Source of the DNA: Phlyctochytrium arcticum
Taxonomy: Eukaryota > Chytridiomycota > Chytridiomycetes > Chytridiales > Chytridiaceae
Direction of reading: 5' to 3'
NCBI GenBank assembly: GCA_025602905.1
Contig: JAHLKI010000035.1
Location: 62,001 to 126,000, forward strand
DNA length: 64,000 nt
Position numbers and translations under genes: made by a program. Under the pieces are notes generated by a model, which saw nothing but the letters and a program-made list of their open reading frames with translations, ran no database searches and was not told the DNA's origin. Shown piece by piece: positions 44,362 through 57,258 of this stretch (positions within the stretch are counted from its first letter, which is position 1; each line of letters begins with the position of its first letter).

Positions 44362-44781
44362 CGTTTTAACCTTGTTCTTGTGGGTACTCTACAGGTATAT
44401 TTGGTTCTTTTCCTGGCGTTTCCTCTGGCAAATTCCTCTGGAGGTCGGCCGTTTGGCGTTTTGGTCACCTGACCGGCTCAGACCCCGCGGTTTGGTCATC
44501 CAAGGATTTCAGGCCGACTGTCATTGAAAGTATTGACCCAATCCCGACTTGATCCCCACTTACAAAGACGATTCCAACGCGACATTCTCAGTGCCTTTAA
44601 TAGTCTTATTTCGTACCCAGCGCATCATATCTCTCTTAGTCTAGGATCCCTGTCAGTTTCTGGACTTTACCTGCAGTTTCCCTGACAGCGGACGGCATTC
44701 TGTGGAGGGACCTTTTATGAGAATCACTTGTACTCAAAGCTGTATCTTTCCCCCAAGGGATATGCGGACTCGATCGGCTGA
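44362..44781. promoter_or_regulatory. Bidirectional promoter, DUF2456-like / BEACH gene
   Basis: 420 bp between divergent start codons. No long ORF and no repeat. Individual factor sites cannot be assigned by eye. Confidence 0.4.
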
Positions 44782-47700
44782 ATGGACTGGTTAAAGAAGA
44801 CCATCAAAAACGCGCAACCTCAAGGACACAATTCGTCTCAACGCGGGTCGCAATCAGGACAAGGATCGGGGAATACATCGCAGCAAAAGCATGGGCACCC
44901 GCGCCCACTAGTATTACCAGCATCGCAGGGAGGTTTTGGACATGTCAGCGCAGGAGGGCCCAATTTGGGGGCGGGGGGTAATAGTGTAGGAGGTGTTGAG
45001 GTTGGCCGGTTCGATTCCGGTGGCTCCCCTGGCCCATCTTCTGCTTTCCATGGGGGAGGTATTTTGAGCAGCGGAGCCGCTGCAGGTGGAGTTTGCTGTG
45101 CTCTGGGCGGTCGGACTGATGGATCTTTTGGTGATGATGAGACTGGGATACGGATTCGCCGATTGTGGAAAACGTTTGAGAAAGTCCACAAGCGCCGTGA
45201 CCAACACGGCGAACTGGAGCATAAGGGAAGTTCACGGCTACAAATCAATGAAGATGCCACGTCTCCTTTAACGGGTGAAGAGGAAAGTGAATTGGACGTT
45301 CTAGTCCAATATGTCAGCATCTTTGAAAAGAGATTTGGAGCGCCGGCCACTCTTGCACCATCCTCCGAGGCACCCCCAGCCAATGCTCGTGTCGAAAATC
45401 GCGACATTTTTCCTGCCAGTCGGTATGACCGGCTTCGGCTATTGTCACAACCACCTGCAGCATCAAATGCCGCTTTTGCTGCTTCAGGCGCACGCAGCCG
45501 CTCAAATGTTGATCTTTCCCATTCTCCTCAAAGCTTTTGGAATTACCTCGGACACCCTCATGTCGTGCTTTTAGAGATCTTTGATATATTAGCGGATATT
45601 GCGGGATTGTGCAGTATGGCAAAAAAGCAGGCTTTGCCGTCTGATGCACTACCCAGTAGCGCAAACACACTCCCTCGCGCCCTTTTCCTTCTCAAGCATA
45701 TAGATACCCTCACACAATACCCTGGAAATCGCGATGCATTCGTTCGTCATGGCGGCATCGACACACTTACCCAACTGATCGACGATTGGGTATCTCCTCA
45801 AATTGCAACTGGATCTGCTGGACCCGCAAGTCCTATGTCAAGTATACATGTGCAGCAATCTGCCAGCTTCAACCAAAATGTTTCGTCTTCAGTAAAGATA
45901 CCCTTCACCTTCCCAGTCCTTGCCCCAGTAGTTCGTGACTGCTTGCTCGTCTCGCTTACCATCATACAGCGTTGTGCCGATCCCGACTTTGCTTGGGAAA
46001 ATTTCATCAGAAGGGGTGGTCGAGATGCCACAGTTGTGCCGGTGGCAACTCCAGAAAGTCTACCCGGAAATCAGGTCGAGGGAAGGAAAGGCGGAGCCGT
46101 CGCGCTACGGGTGGGCATTACCAAATTTCCTGAGGCAACAGTGCGTAAATTGGTCCGCATTGCCATTCTTCAGTTAGACCATCAAATTGCAAGCACGGAA
46201 ACCAAGATCGACGAGACTATGGTTGACAACAGCCCTATTTATCTTCAATTTTTACAACTTCTTGGCTCTTTGTGCATGACGTATGGGCCTTTGGTCGTAG
46301 ACGTCTTGCTACACGATACAAATGGAGTGAACGTTTTGTGTGCCCTGGTCAGTTGGGCACGACCGGGAATAGCAGCACGGCCAGAGACTGCAACTCGGAT
46401 TCCTGAAGTTGATGGATCTATCAGCAAATTCGCCGCCATACGGACTGAGTGTGTTCAGCGGATATTGGCTTGCTACTTGATCGAGTTTCTCCGCATTGTT
46501 GATGAAGGGTGCCGCAAGCGGGTAGAGCAAGATGTCGATTGGCCCGGTCAACTATCTCGAGGTTTACTGCGAACATACCTTTTGGGGCGGACTTTGGCCA
46601 CTTTCAGCTTGGACGAGGAAGAAGGCTCCGTTGGACAGAAATGGTCTTTTTATGACGGCTTTCTTGTTCCCGACGTTTTTAAATCAGCCCAGAAGCGTCA
46701 GGAAGAAGGCCCGCTATGGGCGCTTCCTTTAGACCCTTGTGAAGAGTTACCCATCGATGATTCGACTTACCGCACAACGCGCAAATGGCCGAGCGCATCA
46801 TCGCAACATTTACACCTCGCCATTGTCGCCACACAGTACCAATTCAACAATCCCGATTTAGATGTCTTGCTGTATCACCTCGAGACGATAACTCTCAATC
46901 ATTGTCATGATTTATGGGATCCTCACTTCATGGGGCGTCGACAAGTGCTAGGCTCGCGACGGCGATCCAGTGGCCTCAATAATATGTTGCTGGCATCTGC
47001 TCGAGATCGCGGTGGTGCGAGCGCTTCCCATCAGCAGTCACAACAGCAAAGCCATGGTGTCGGGTCACAAGGTGGAGATCGGGGGATGCTGGCCGTTCGC
47101 GGATTTTTGGTTTCGCTAATTGATGTTTTTCAACGTATCGACGATGACCAAATGATAAACGGCTCTGACGTGCAGCTTGGCGCATTAAAAGTCATATCCC
47201 GCTTATTAACCGAGACTATACATGGATCCGTACGTGAAGATCCAGCTGGGTTTGCTAGGCGTCGATCATGGGTTGTAAGATATCTTGACGAACTGGGACT
47301 ATGGCAAATGTTGATGCGATCCCATTTCGACACCCGCGTTGATGGTGACACTCTTGGCTCAAATTCAACGTTAGCAATGGATGCGTCAGTCCAAATGTTG
47401 CGAAATGACATTGTGCGGCTTATGGTACACTGCGGGACATCTCTCTCTGATTATCATCCAATGGATCAAATATGTCAGGTTCTGCTGTCGTTGTTGGAGC
47501 GCATGCCAAAGCGCTCCGATGTGATAAGAGATGTGTGCGGAGCACTCATGATTTTACTGCGTGCCCGTCGGAGAGAAACGCAGCAATCGCTCTTACGGAT
47601 CCGGGGAACCAACTTGCTGCTGAGAGCAGTCAGAGCTACCTGTCGCATTAACGACGATTGCCTGGAAAGCCCAAAGTCTGCCAACCCAATACACCTATCT

Positions 47701-50700
47701 CCCGATCGAAAATCGCGGCGATCTCAGAATAGCGCATCTGGCAGCCATGAAGACACGCGGTACGCAATATTTGCTCTCTTGGACTCTTTTCTCGCAGACA
47801 ACAGAGAAGCGGCGGTGCTCACATACCTGGACTCGTCTTGCATGAGTATATTGTATGAGCTCGTCATGTCGAAACATCCGTCCACATCTCGGTTTGCGCA
47901 GCATCACATACTGGATATTGGGCGTGTCCTTTCGACAGATTTCCCCACTTACGACGCGTGCCGGGCCGCCTACCCTGAGCAGTACGATCGTTTGATAAGT
48001 TCTCAAGGAAATCCGCCATCGAATGTATCGCGCAGTCCGGTCCCATCCGAGTCTTCCGCCGGCGGTCAATTATCTGTTAGAACCAATACCACAACCCCAT
48101 TCCCGATTGCAGAACTTGGCCGCGACACTATGCCAGACTTTTTAAGAAGATACTTCGAATGCTTCCCCAGTGCAATCGACACACGCGACCTCCTAGCCCT
48201 TCAAATACGACTTTTCCAAGGAGTGACTCACTTAGTGCACAGCGTTCGTGGGGAAGCTTGGGGTAATTTGAAGAAAGCCATGATCAAGGCCAAAGGATTT
48301 CAGTACATTCTCAGTGTACTGAGCGTCAAAATGGCTTTCTCGGGCGATCTCGCCTCGCCAGCTTCACAATTCGGCATTGAAGAAGAGCCTACGCCAGGTG
48401 ATCGAGAGCAATCCGAACCTGATATGCCTCCCATATCGCCAGTCAAAGATCGTGCAATGGGAGATATAATTGATTCCTCATTACGAGAAGTCATTGATAG
48501 CATTCCAAACAATTTTGACAGTACTCTGGATGAGGACGATTTTCACTTTCTCGCAGAAGAGGCTGTAGATACAATCGCGACTTTACTACGTGACGATGCG
48601 GTCAGCAAACGGGTTTTCAAAGAGTTACAAGGATATGAGGAGCTCTATGTGCGCATCTGTGTTCGGGGCGGATGGACCTGCTGGGAGGGTCTAGTTAACA
48701 AGCTGTTCCTACTGCTAACTGATGGGCAGTCAGTACCATCCAGACCGGGACGGGGCCGCGTTCGGAACTCTGATGCTGTTGAAGCATTATTCCACTTCAT
48801 GAATGCTTGCGAAGACGACTTGCGGGACAAGATACTCAACGACTTGACAGACACGGCCAATGCGAGCGAGGCTAATAAAGCTGCATTACATGGCGCGGGG
48901 GTCTTGACGCGGCTACTGAAAATGGTCTTACCACTTTTGCAGACCCAGGAACATCTGGATGACGCCATGTCTTTGTTCATGACCGTTGCATCGTATTCAA
49001 TGACTGTGGCTGAAACGCGATTGGCGTTAAGGTGCCTTCGATCATTTGATGCAACACCAGATCGGCGAGTGCTTCCTATTTCAACAGACGACCATCGCCG
49101 GCGTTTCGACAGGCCAGCAACCCTCAAACGGTCTGTCAGCGTTACAACATCTTCCGCAACACCACTTCCTGGGATGACCTGGGCTGAGCGACGGCGCGCA
49201 GGATTGTTGGAGATTCCTGAGAGCGGAATGCAGCTCCCAGCCTTCTATGACACCCTTCTCAAAGCAATCGTCGAGGTTGGGCAGAAGAAGCTCTATGACC
49301 TCAACTTCTATGCGTTTGATGGCACTGGTGGAATGGTATTTCCTGGACCTGACAAATGGCCTATCAACGGCGGTGGGGGCTGGAGTTTTGCTACTTGGGT
49401 CTGGCTGGATGAGGAACCTTGGACAAGCGTTGCAGATCAAAGTGAGAGTACGACGGTTCAAGCAAGCGCATCAGGACTGCGCACTATCTTTGGCCTTTGG
49501 ATGAAGAACGGGGAAGGCTCTGTTGAAATTGGCGTGATCAACAACGTACTGACGGTACTGGTTACTCGAGGAGGGAACGTACATACTGCCGCCGTAGAAT
49601 CTTATGTTTTGGGAACCGGCCAGTGGCATTGCATCGCTCTATCCCATGCTAATCCGAAGCTCCCTTGGTCATCAACTGGTGAACTGACTGCGTATATCAA
49701 TGGCGAATCCCGATTCAAAGGCAAACTAGAGTATCCAGAGTCGGGCGTTTACAGCTCAGCTCGTATTGGATGTTCAAATAAGGGAAACAGTAGCACGCGT
49801 GCAAGCACTGTAACGTATGCACCACCTACAACGTACAGCAATTCTTTTGCTGGACAACTGACATCTATATACCTTCTCGATGATAACCTGAACGGTGCAC
49901 AGGCATCTACCATCAATGCAATGGGTCCGTTTCGAATATCCCAGTTCCGAAAGCGAGCAACTACCGCCAATCCATCGTCAAGCGCAACATTATCCAGAAC
50001 TATGGATGCTACTTTCGCTACTCTTTCTAGTTTCCCAAGCAGCTGGTCGATGTCGCAAAGTCAGTTGTGGAACCCGCCACCACAAGCAGGTCCTCCACTC
50101 GATGTAGGCAAAATCGTCATGCAGTTCCATCCGATGGCCACTCGTGGAATGGAAGTTCGAAACAGAACTGGCGGCCCGTTACAGTCGGGACTGAAAAAGC
50201 TCCGTCTCCAATCAGATTCATCAACTTTGTCGCCATCTACCCCGCAAAGCGTTCAAGGGGACCCTAGCGACTATGGAACATCGGCCAACTCGGATAAAAT
50301 GATGGGTGTAGTGACTTGCGCTACAAAATGCTTCCGCACTGGCGTGCATGCTTTAGGCGGCGTTGATATTCTCATTCCACTTCTTGCCCAAGTGGACCTC
50401 CAAACTCAGGAGCTCGTCACGGCCAACGAGCTTGACGGGACACAGGGCGATCCGGAAGAGTTGGCCAAATTAAAGCGCAGCAGGATCAAGCTTTTCTTTG
50501 ACATGCTGGCCATGGTTCTTATTGCGGACATACAGCACCAAGACCGCTTTGCAACCATTGGTGGCCCCAAACTGATATCCGCTTTACTTCGTCAGAATCA
50601 TGCTCTAGGTTTGGGAATTGACATTCTATACTCAATTGTAAATCTTCGATCGGTAAGTACCTTGGTGTGAGGATCATATGTCAATCCTTTTTCTAAAGAT

Positions 50701-53700
50701 GCCATTCAGCTCGTCATGGCTCATTCGCAGCTGCCTTTCGATATCGCGCAACAGCTTATTTTTGAACCACGAATTTGGACTCGAACACCTCCCGCAATAC
50801 AAATGGAGTACTTTCATTACGCGCTAACATTTCTGGAGAATAATCCAGAAGTTTACCGTGAAAAGTTTGGCGCGAGTTTCTGGATCGAAGCATTGGAGCG
50901 TTACTACCGTTATACTGCCCAACCCAGTGCCCTCATTCCAGCTGCTGATGCATCAGGGGTTGTGGGGCCCGAAAGTGCTCGGAGCAGTTCAAGTCCACAG
51001 GATTCGTTCAAACTACTCCGGCGCTTCATCATTGGTATAATCAAGCGACTACTGTTACGAACCTCGTCATCAGCCATCAATTCCGACATTGACAATCTAA
51101 TTCAAGTATTAGCTTGTTCCGATGATAGCACTCATGTTGCCGAGCTGCTTACCCTTATTCTGGAAATAAGCATTCATAATCCGGAGACAAAGTTTTTGGA
51201 ACGATTCCTAGGCCAGTCCGGCGCAGAAGTATTGGTCCTGATTCTGGTAAATCGGAAGCTGGAGCGGACCCGGATCCTTGCTCTTCAAATCATATTCATG
51301 GTGATCATTTCCCCTCATGTGAGTGATCGCTGGAAAAAACGCATGAAGCTGGATGATATTTCTTGGTTGGGTACATCTTTGGGCGGCGGTAGCGCCAGTA
51401 GTACATCGGCACCTGGCGCTTCCGTATTGGCAAGACTTCTGCGTGAGCATCCCTTAACAACCAAGACATATTACGCTTTGTTGCAGATGGCTTTGGAGGA
51501 ACAAATCTTGGACTGGGAACTGCAAGAAGCTTTGGTGGTTCCTTTGGAGATGAAGGGCGCCAAAATTCGAAATCGAGGGTATCTGCAAGCGCTGCTTGAA
51601 CTGGCGGCCAATACCGCAGGCGATGTGCCAGACATTACAAAACTGAAGAGCGAGGTTGTCCGTGATCTCTTGGTTATTGGCTGTCGCAACGGAAATGCTG
51701 AGGTTATTCACAAAATGCCCAGGTGGCAAGGGGCTTTACTGGACCTTTTAGAGTCCAAAAAGTCTCCAAGGCTCTCATCAGTTGTTCCACCGCCGTCGGT
51801 ACTCGAACCATCAACCCAGCCGGAGGAGATTCGCAAGCATACGAATGTGTCTCTAGAGCCTCTATCGGAAGAATTAGAATCATTAGAAGAAACTGGAGAT
51901 GAAACTGCTGCAGAGGAGCGCGATGAATGCCTTTCCGACAATCAGACGGTCACTAGCTCGACGGATGATCAACGCGAAGAGCCATCATCATCTTCAGATG
52001 TACCGGACGTCCCGGAAATTCAGGAAAGCCCGGATGCCTCAGCGCCAGCCGCTTCAGAAACGCCGTCAGAAGACCTCAATGTTTTACCTACCCAATTAAG
52101 CGACTTGGCCGGTGTACAGCCACCCGAGGACGATGTCCGTGCATCGCAAACGGTTTCCCTCGCCGATGATACAACACGGCTTATTAACCTCGTTTTTGAG
52201 ACATTGATTACGTTCACCTTGGACACGTTTGATTCTGACAAGAAAGCTTGGAGATCAGTTGAGGAGGTTGCAGTTTGTGCGTGGTTCTTGAGGAAAGGTG
52301 ATGAGGCATATCAACTCTTGAAAACGTTTCTTTTGCGCTTGATGGGTGCAATCAAAGGAGAGGTTGCGGGTGGCGATTGGCGAAATTTCAGTGGTGCCCG
52401 TGTGGTAAGGAACACCGTCTAAATATCAGTTGAGCCAGCTCTGACGCATGCGACTTTGCTTAGGAAAACATCGCTCACACCTTGTTGTTTGTCGAAGAAT
52501 TCATGTTCAATCACCACGATTTGCGTGATGCGCTAATGCGTGATGTGAGGCAGGAAGACCCAAGGCGTCTCGCGTTCCTCCCGACATTGACTGGGCTGCT
52601 TGCAGCGCCCTCTGGCGCGGGTGGACAAGTCATTCGTATGTCGTTCCCGGTCGGCGAGTGTCGGGATTTGGTTGAGGAAACCCTGGACGTGCTTTCTCTA
52701 TTGATCGACGTTGGAGTTACGCATATTTCCATTAGCGACACAGCAGAGAAGGTTTGGGAAAATGGTTTTTAAACTACGATACAAACAAAATGCTGATAGT
52801 TAAGCCCTAGAGCCATACACGTTCAGGAGGTCTCATCAGATTGGCTATCCGCTTATTGCTCAGTGCACTGACTGTGCCGGAGGATGCAGTCTGGAATTTG
52901 GCGTTACGCCATCTCATTCCAATTTTGGACAAGCACGCCATGACGTTTTCCGAGAATCGACCAAAAGAACGAGGGTTCTACATTCTGGCGCATATCCACT
53001 CTATTTTCTCAGTGTAAGTTTTGGGCAATTTTCCTGACAGATACATCCTAATTTGCTTGGAATCAATTAGAGCGCAGGCTCGTGCTTTGAAGGCTAAGGA
53101 CGTCTTGAGGCCGGATTACCGTATCCTAATTCCATTGTACATGCTGGTCGTAACTCGATGGCGGGATTCGGTGAACAGCATTAGTAGCACGACTTCGGAT
53201 GCAGGTGACGGCGTCATCTTTTCAGACAAGCTTCTCAATGAAGCACTAGCGGATCAGCAAATATTCCTGCATATGATTACCTCACCTGTATGGTCCGGGG
53301 CGTTTGACTCTTACTTTTGGCCGACCATGAAAGCAGTAGAAGAGGAAGATTTTGCCATGGTTCCGTTAGCTACCCGTCGCTTTGCTCGCACGGTCCACGC
53401 CACGCATGTGCGATGGGCCAAGGAAGAGGCAGCGATGGATAAATGCCGGGAACATGTCTGTGGTCAGTTGGATCGAGTGGCCCGCAAGCGACGCGAGGAT
53501 GAAGCAACACACTGCGCAGAGCGAGAAAAGGACGAGGAACTTGACAAGCGCGCAGTCACTCGGCAGACCTGCTTCCTCTGGAGGACGTTGACCCAGGAGC
53601 GGGGCATATGGTCTATTGTGGATGCCGTTGGTGACAGCTATGGTGACGATGTGCGATGGAAACTCGATCGAGCTGAAAACCACTTGAGAATGCGGAAACG

Positions 53701-56700
53701 ACTGGCACCCAATTGGGAATTTGATGATCATGCCAACGCAGCTGCCAAGCGAGACCGGACGTTCAAGCCAGATGTGGCCAACACGGGAAGCTTATCCCGT
53801 ACGGCGAGTAGCAACGCCATCGCGATGACGGCTGCCGACCGGAAGAGTCAGATGGACCGCCTAAAGATGCAAGTTGAAAGCGGCATGGGAGTCGCGCCTG
53901 GTCTGCTGAAAGAGATTAGTCTGTTAAGTTTGGGAGTATCCCCTGGCGAGGATGCTACGGAACTGGGAGATGAAGAGTGGTCTGTGCTGAACGAGGATGA
54001 CCTGCAGTCTAGCTCTCAAGCCGCCAATTCCACAACACTTTCTCGGTCCGGCCCCCGCGTTTTGTACGCCGAAGATTGCGAGCTCATTCTTCTCATGACG
54101 GCAGTCAAAGGCCGCTTGGAGCTCACGCCGACGCATCTGACGTTTACTGCCGACATTAAAGCCACAACGGCCAACCTAGCAGAGGCGGATCGAGAAGCGG
54201 TCATGGTCCTTTTGGTCGATAATGATGCCCTCTTAAAGGAGCGACGGTGGGCACTTCAAGACTTGTACGATTGCTATCTCCGTCGCTACATGCTCCGAAA
54301 AAGCGCCGTAGAACTGTTTTTCACAGACAAGACCAATTATCTATTCAATTTCCTGGGTCCCAGTAAAGTGGCCAACAAGGAGCGTCTGCGCTTTGTCAAG
54401 TATTTGATCAACTGCAAACCGAGCCAATTGAATGCCGTGGATCTGCGCAGCAATCCCATTGAGATTGTCAAAAAGATGGGTGTGACGGACATGTGGGCCC
54501 GCCGGGAAATTAGCAATTTCGAGTACCTCATGTGGCTGAATACCGTCAGTGGCCGGACCTACAACGACCTGACCCAGTATCCCGTGTTCCCCTGGGTCAT
54601 CACCGACTACACCAGTCCAAAACTAGATCTAAAGGATCCGTCCATTTACCGGGATCTGTCAAAACCTATCGGTGCCCTTGACGAAAGGCGGCTCGAGCAG
54701 TTTGCGGAGCGCTACAGCGCATTCGAAGATCCGAATGGGCAAATCAAAAAATTCCATTATGGAACACACTACTCATCGGCCGCTGCCACACTCTTTTACC
54801 TCTTGCGCGTAGAGCCCTATACCACATTACATATTGCTCTGCAAGCTGGTAAATTTGATCACCCCGACCGGTAAGAGCCAACACTGGTGAAAAGCATTCA
54901 TGACTACTTACACTGGGGACAAAATTTACAGACAGTTTCATTCTATGCAAAGTTGTTGGAATTCAGTCCTTAAAGGCAATGGCGACGTCAAAGAACTCAT
55001 CCCCGAATTCTATTACATGCCCGAATTCCTTTGCAACGAGGTAAATAATAAGAGATTGTGGGGAAATACTTGGACATTCGAGCTCACATAAATCTCACAT
55101 ACAGAACAAGTTTGATTTGGGGACAAAGCAAACGGGTGAACGTCTGGATAATGTCATACTCCCCCCGTGGGCCGAAACAGCCGAAGATTTCGTCCGGATC
55201 CATCGTGAAGCCCTAGAAAGCGACCATGTCTCTGAAAACCTACATCAGTGGATTGACTTGATTTGGGGTTACAAGCAAACGGGTGAAGAAGCCGTCAAGG
55301 CCTTCAATGTCTTTTATTACTTGACCTATGAGGGCGCCATCAACATTGATGCGATCAAAGACCCGATTGAGCGGCGGTCGATCGAAGACCAAATCAATAA
55401 TTTCGGGCAAACCCCTTCCCAACTCTTTAAAAAACCCCATCCGCGGCGGCAACCCCGTAACCCTGACCGGACCACCCTCTTTGACGCGCCAGATGACCAC
55501 CGGAGCTACCTGATTGAAACCAAAGGCACCGAGATTCAATTCAACTGGGCGTGTGTTGACGACCTGGTCGATGCGAATGGCCTGACGGGGACGGATCGCG
55601 TGCCGCATGGGTTACATCATGGATCCCGGTCGGTGAGTTCACCGGCCTTACCGGCGTGGACTGGGTTTGAGGGCAAGCGGGTCATTACGGTGGATGGGGA
55701 TATGTGTTTTAGAGCGCACAAGTGGAATGGAGGCGCAGAGATTCCGTTTACGTTTGAGACTGACAATACTGCACTTCGTAAACGGTAAAAAAATCACTTA
55801 CTTGGGTTTTTGACCTTGATCCAAGGAAAACATTCTAACACAAATCCTTAAAAAATTTAGGAAAATCCCTTTCCAACTCGCCTCAACGACGCACCCCCAC
55901 TCCCAACTCTTTTCCGCCACCCACGACGGACGCTTCCTCATTGCGGGCGGATGCTGGGACGCCTCCCTCCACGTCCTCCACCTCGAAGGCCACCACGGCC
56001 ACGGCTCCCCCCGGATCGTCGACGTCGTGACCGGCCACCGAGACATTGTCACCTGCATCGCCATTGGCGAAGACGACAAGACGGTGGTCAGCGGGTCCAT
56101 GGACACGACCGTCATTGCCTGGGAATTAGATGCGGGCACCGGCATCATCCGCAAAAACGGCGGAGAAGTCTTTTGTGGCCACGACGATTGGGTCACGGCC
56201 GTCGCCGTCAATGTCGAACACGGTCTCGTCGTCAGCGGCTCCAAAGACGGTACCGTCATCCTTCACGTCCTCCAAGGGGCAAAATACCTCCGAACGTTAC
56301 GTCCCGCTGCTCCCTCCCAACAAACCGAAATCTTATCCATCCACCGGATCCTCATCACCACCTCTGCAACCATCATCATCCACACAGAGTCGTCCGTCCC
56401 ACCCACCTCAACCACCTCATCCTCCTCAACAGCATCTCCTACATCAGAACAACAAGCTGGAAGTACGAGTCTGGCGACGACGGATAGCACCACCACTACC
56501 ACCACCACCACGACGCAGTTGGGGTACTTGCATGCATATACCCTTAACGGAAAATGGATTCAGAGCCGGTTGTTTACGACCCGGTTGAATGATGTCAAGG
56601 CCTCACGCGATGGCAAAGATTTGGTGGCGGTGGATAGTCGGGGTGGGATTGTATTGATGAAAACGCACAAGTACGTATAACAAAGTCGTTTCTTACCTGG

Positions 56701-56863
56701 GTTGGAAACTAACCGTTTTTTTTGTGTGTGTAGTTTACATATTACGCATAGATTTGATGTGTCGATTGGGATACTCTCAGTCTCGATTTCGACGGACCAG
56801 CGGTACCTGTTTTTGGGCCGCGTGGATGGGACGTTGCTTGTTATTGCCCATGAGCCGCGGTGA
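44782..56863 (+). CDS. Giant BEACH-WD40 protein, neurobeachin type
   Basis: Nine exons: 44782-50652, 50710-52404, 52464-52764, 52827-53013, 53071-54870, 54932-55040, 55105-55784, 55861-56670, 56734-56863; 3,860 aa with every junction in phase. Architecture: disordered Gly/Ser/Gln N-terminus, long alpha-solenoid (ARM-like) region, concanavalin-A/LamG-like domain around 1530 ([17 protein letters not shown]), more solenoid, PH-BEACH domain around 3010 ([15 protein letters not shown]), BEACH domain about 3160-3430 ([54 protein letters not shown]), then C-terminal WD40 repeats ([53 protein letters not shown]). Members act in vesicle trafficking and autophagy at membranes. The ConA-like domain before PH-BEACH favours the NBEA/LRBA branch. 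A Ser/Thr-rich insert breaks the WD40 region near 56390-56510. Confidence 0.93.
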
Positions 56864-57212
56864 AAACTTGCTGTAAAACTTTTGTAGATAAAATGGGAAA
56901 AGTCCTATGTATATACTTTGAAATCATGTCCAAAGACACGAATGCTCATCGCTAACTGATTACGATGTGCAAATCACAAAACTGAGAAAAGTGCAGCATC
57001 TTTACGTGTGTGCAAATAAAAGTTGTGTTATTGTGTTATACGCAAAAAAGCAACAGGCAGATGGAAAAACAAAACAAAAAAAAGGGAAAAGAAAGGAAAG
57101 GTAGGTTTTGTACAAAAAAGAAAAAAAGGTAAAAGTAAATGTCCAGTATGCAAAGAAGAAATAAAGTTAAGAGAGAGAGTGTGTGTGTGGGTGGTGAGTG
57201 TGGGGGGTTGGG

Positions 57213-57215
<3 letters not shown>

Positions 57216-57246
<31 letters not shown>
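57216..57246 (+). repeat. 31-base poly-G run next to the GLT1 stop codon
   Basis: Uninterrupted G31, preceded by G-rich TGGGGGGTTGGGGGA, so a run of four or more G-tracts begins at 57202. It lies 12 bp beyond the GLT1 stop, in the 3' UTR of the minus-strand transcript, where it is read as poly-C. The + strand could form G-quadruplexes. Exact length is prone to assembly error. Confidence 0.85.
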
Positions 57247-57247
<1 letters not shown>

Positions 57248-57258
57248 GGAAAGATGAC

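Noticed and set aside
45001..45025. GGTTCGATTCC, a perfect tRNA B-box-like word
   Set aside because: Lies inside the BEACH gene's coding frame. No A box at the right distance and no cloverleaf can be drawn.
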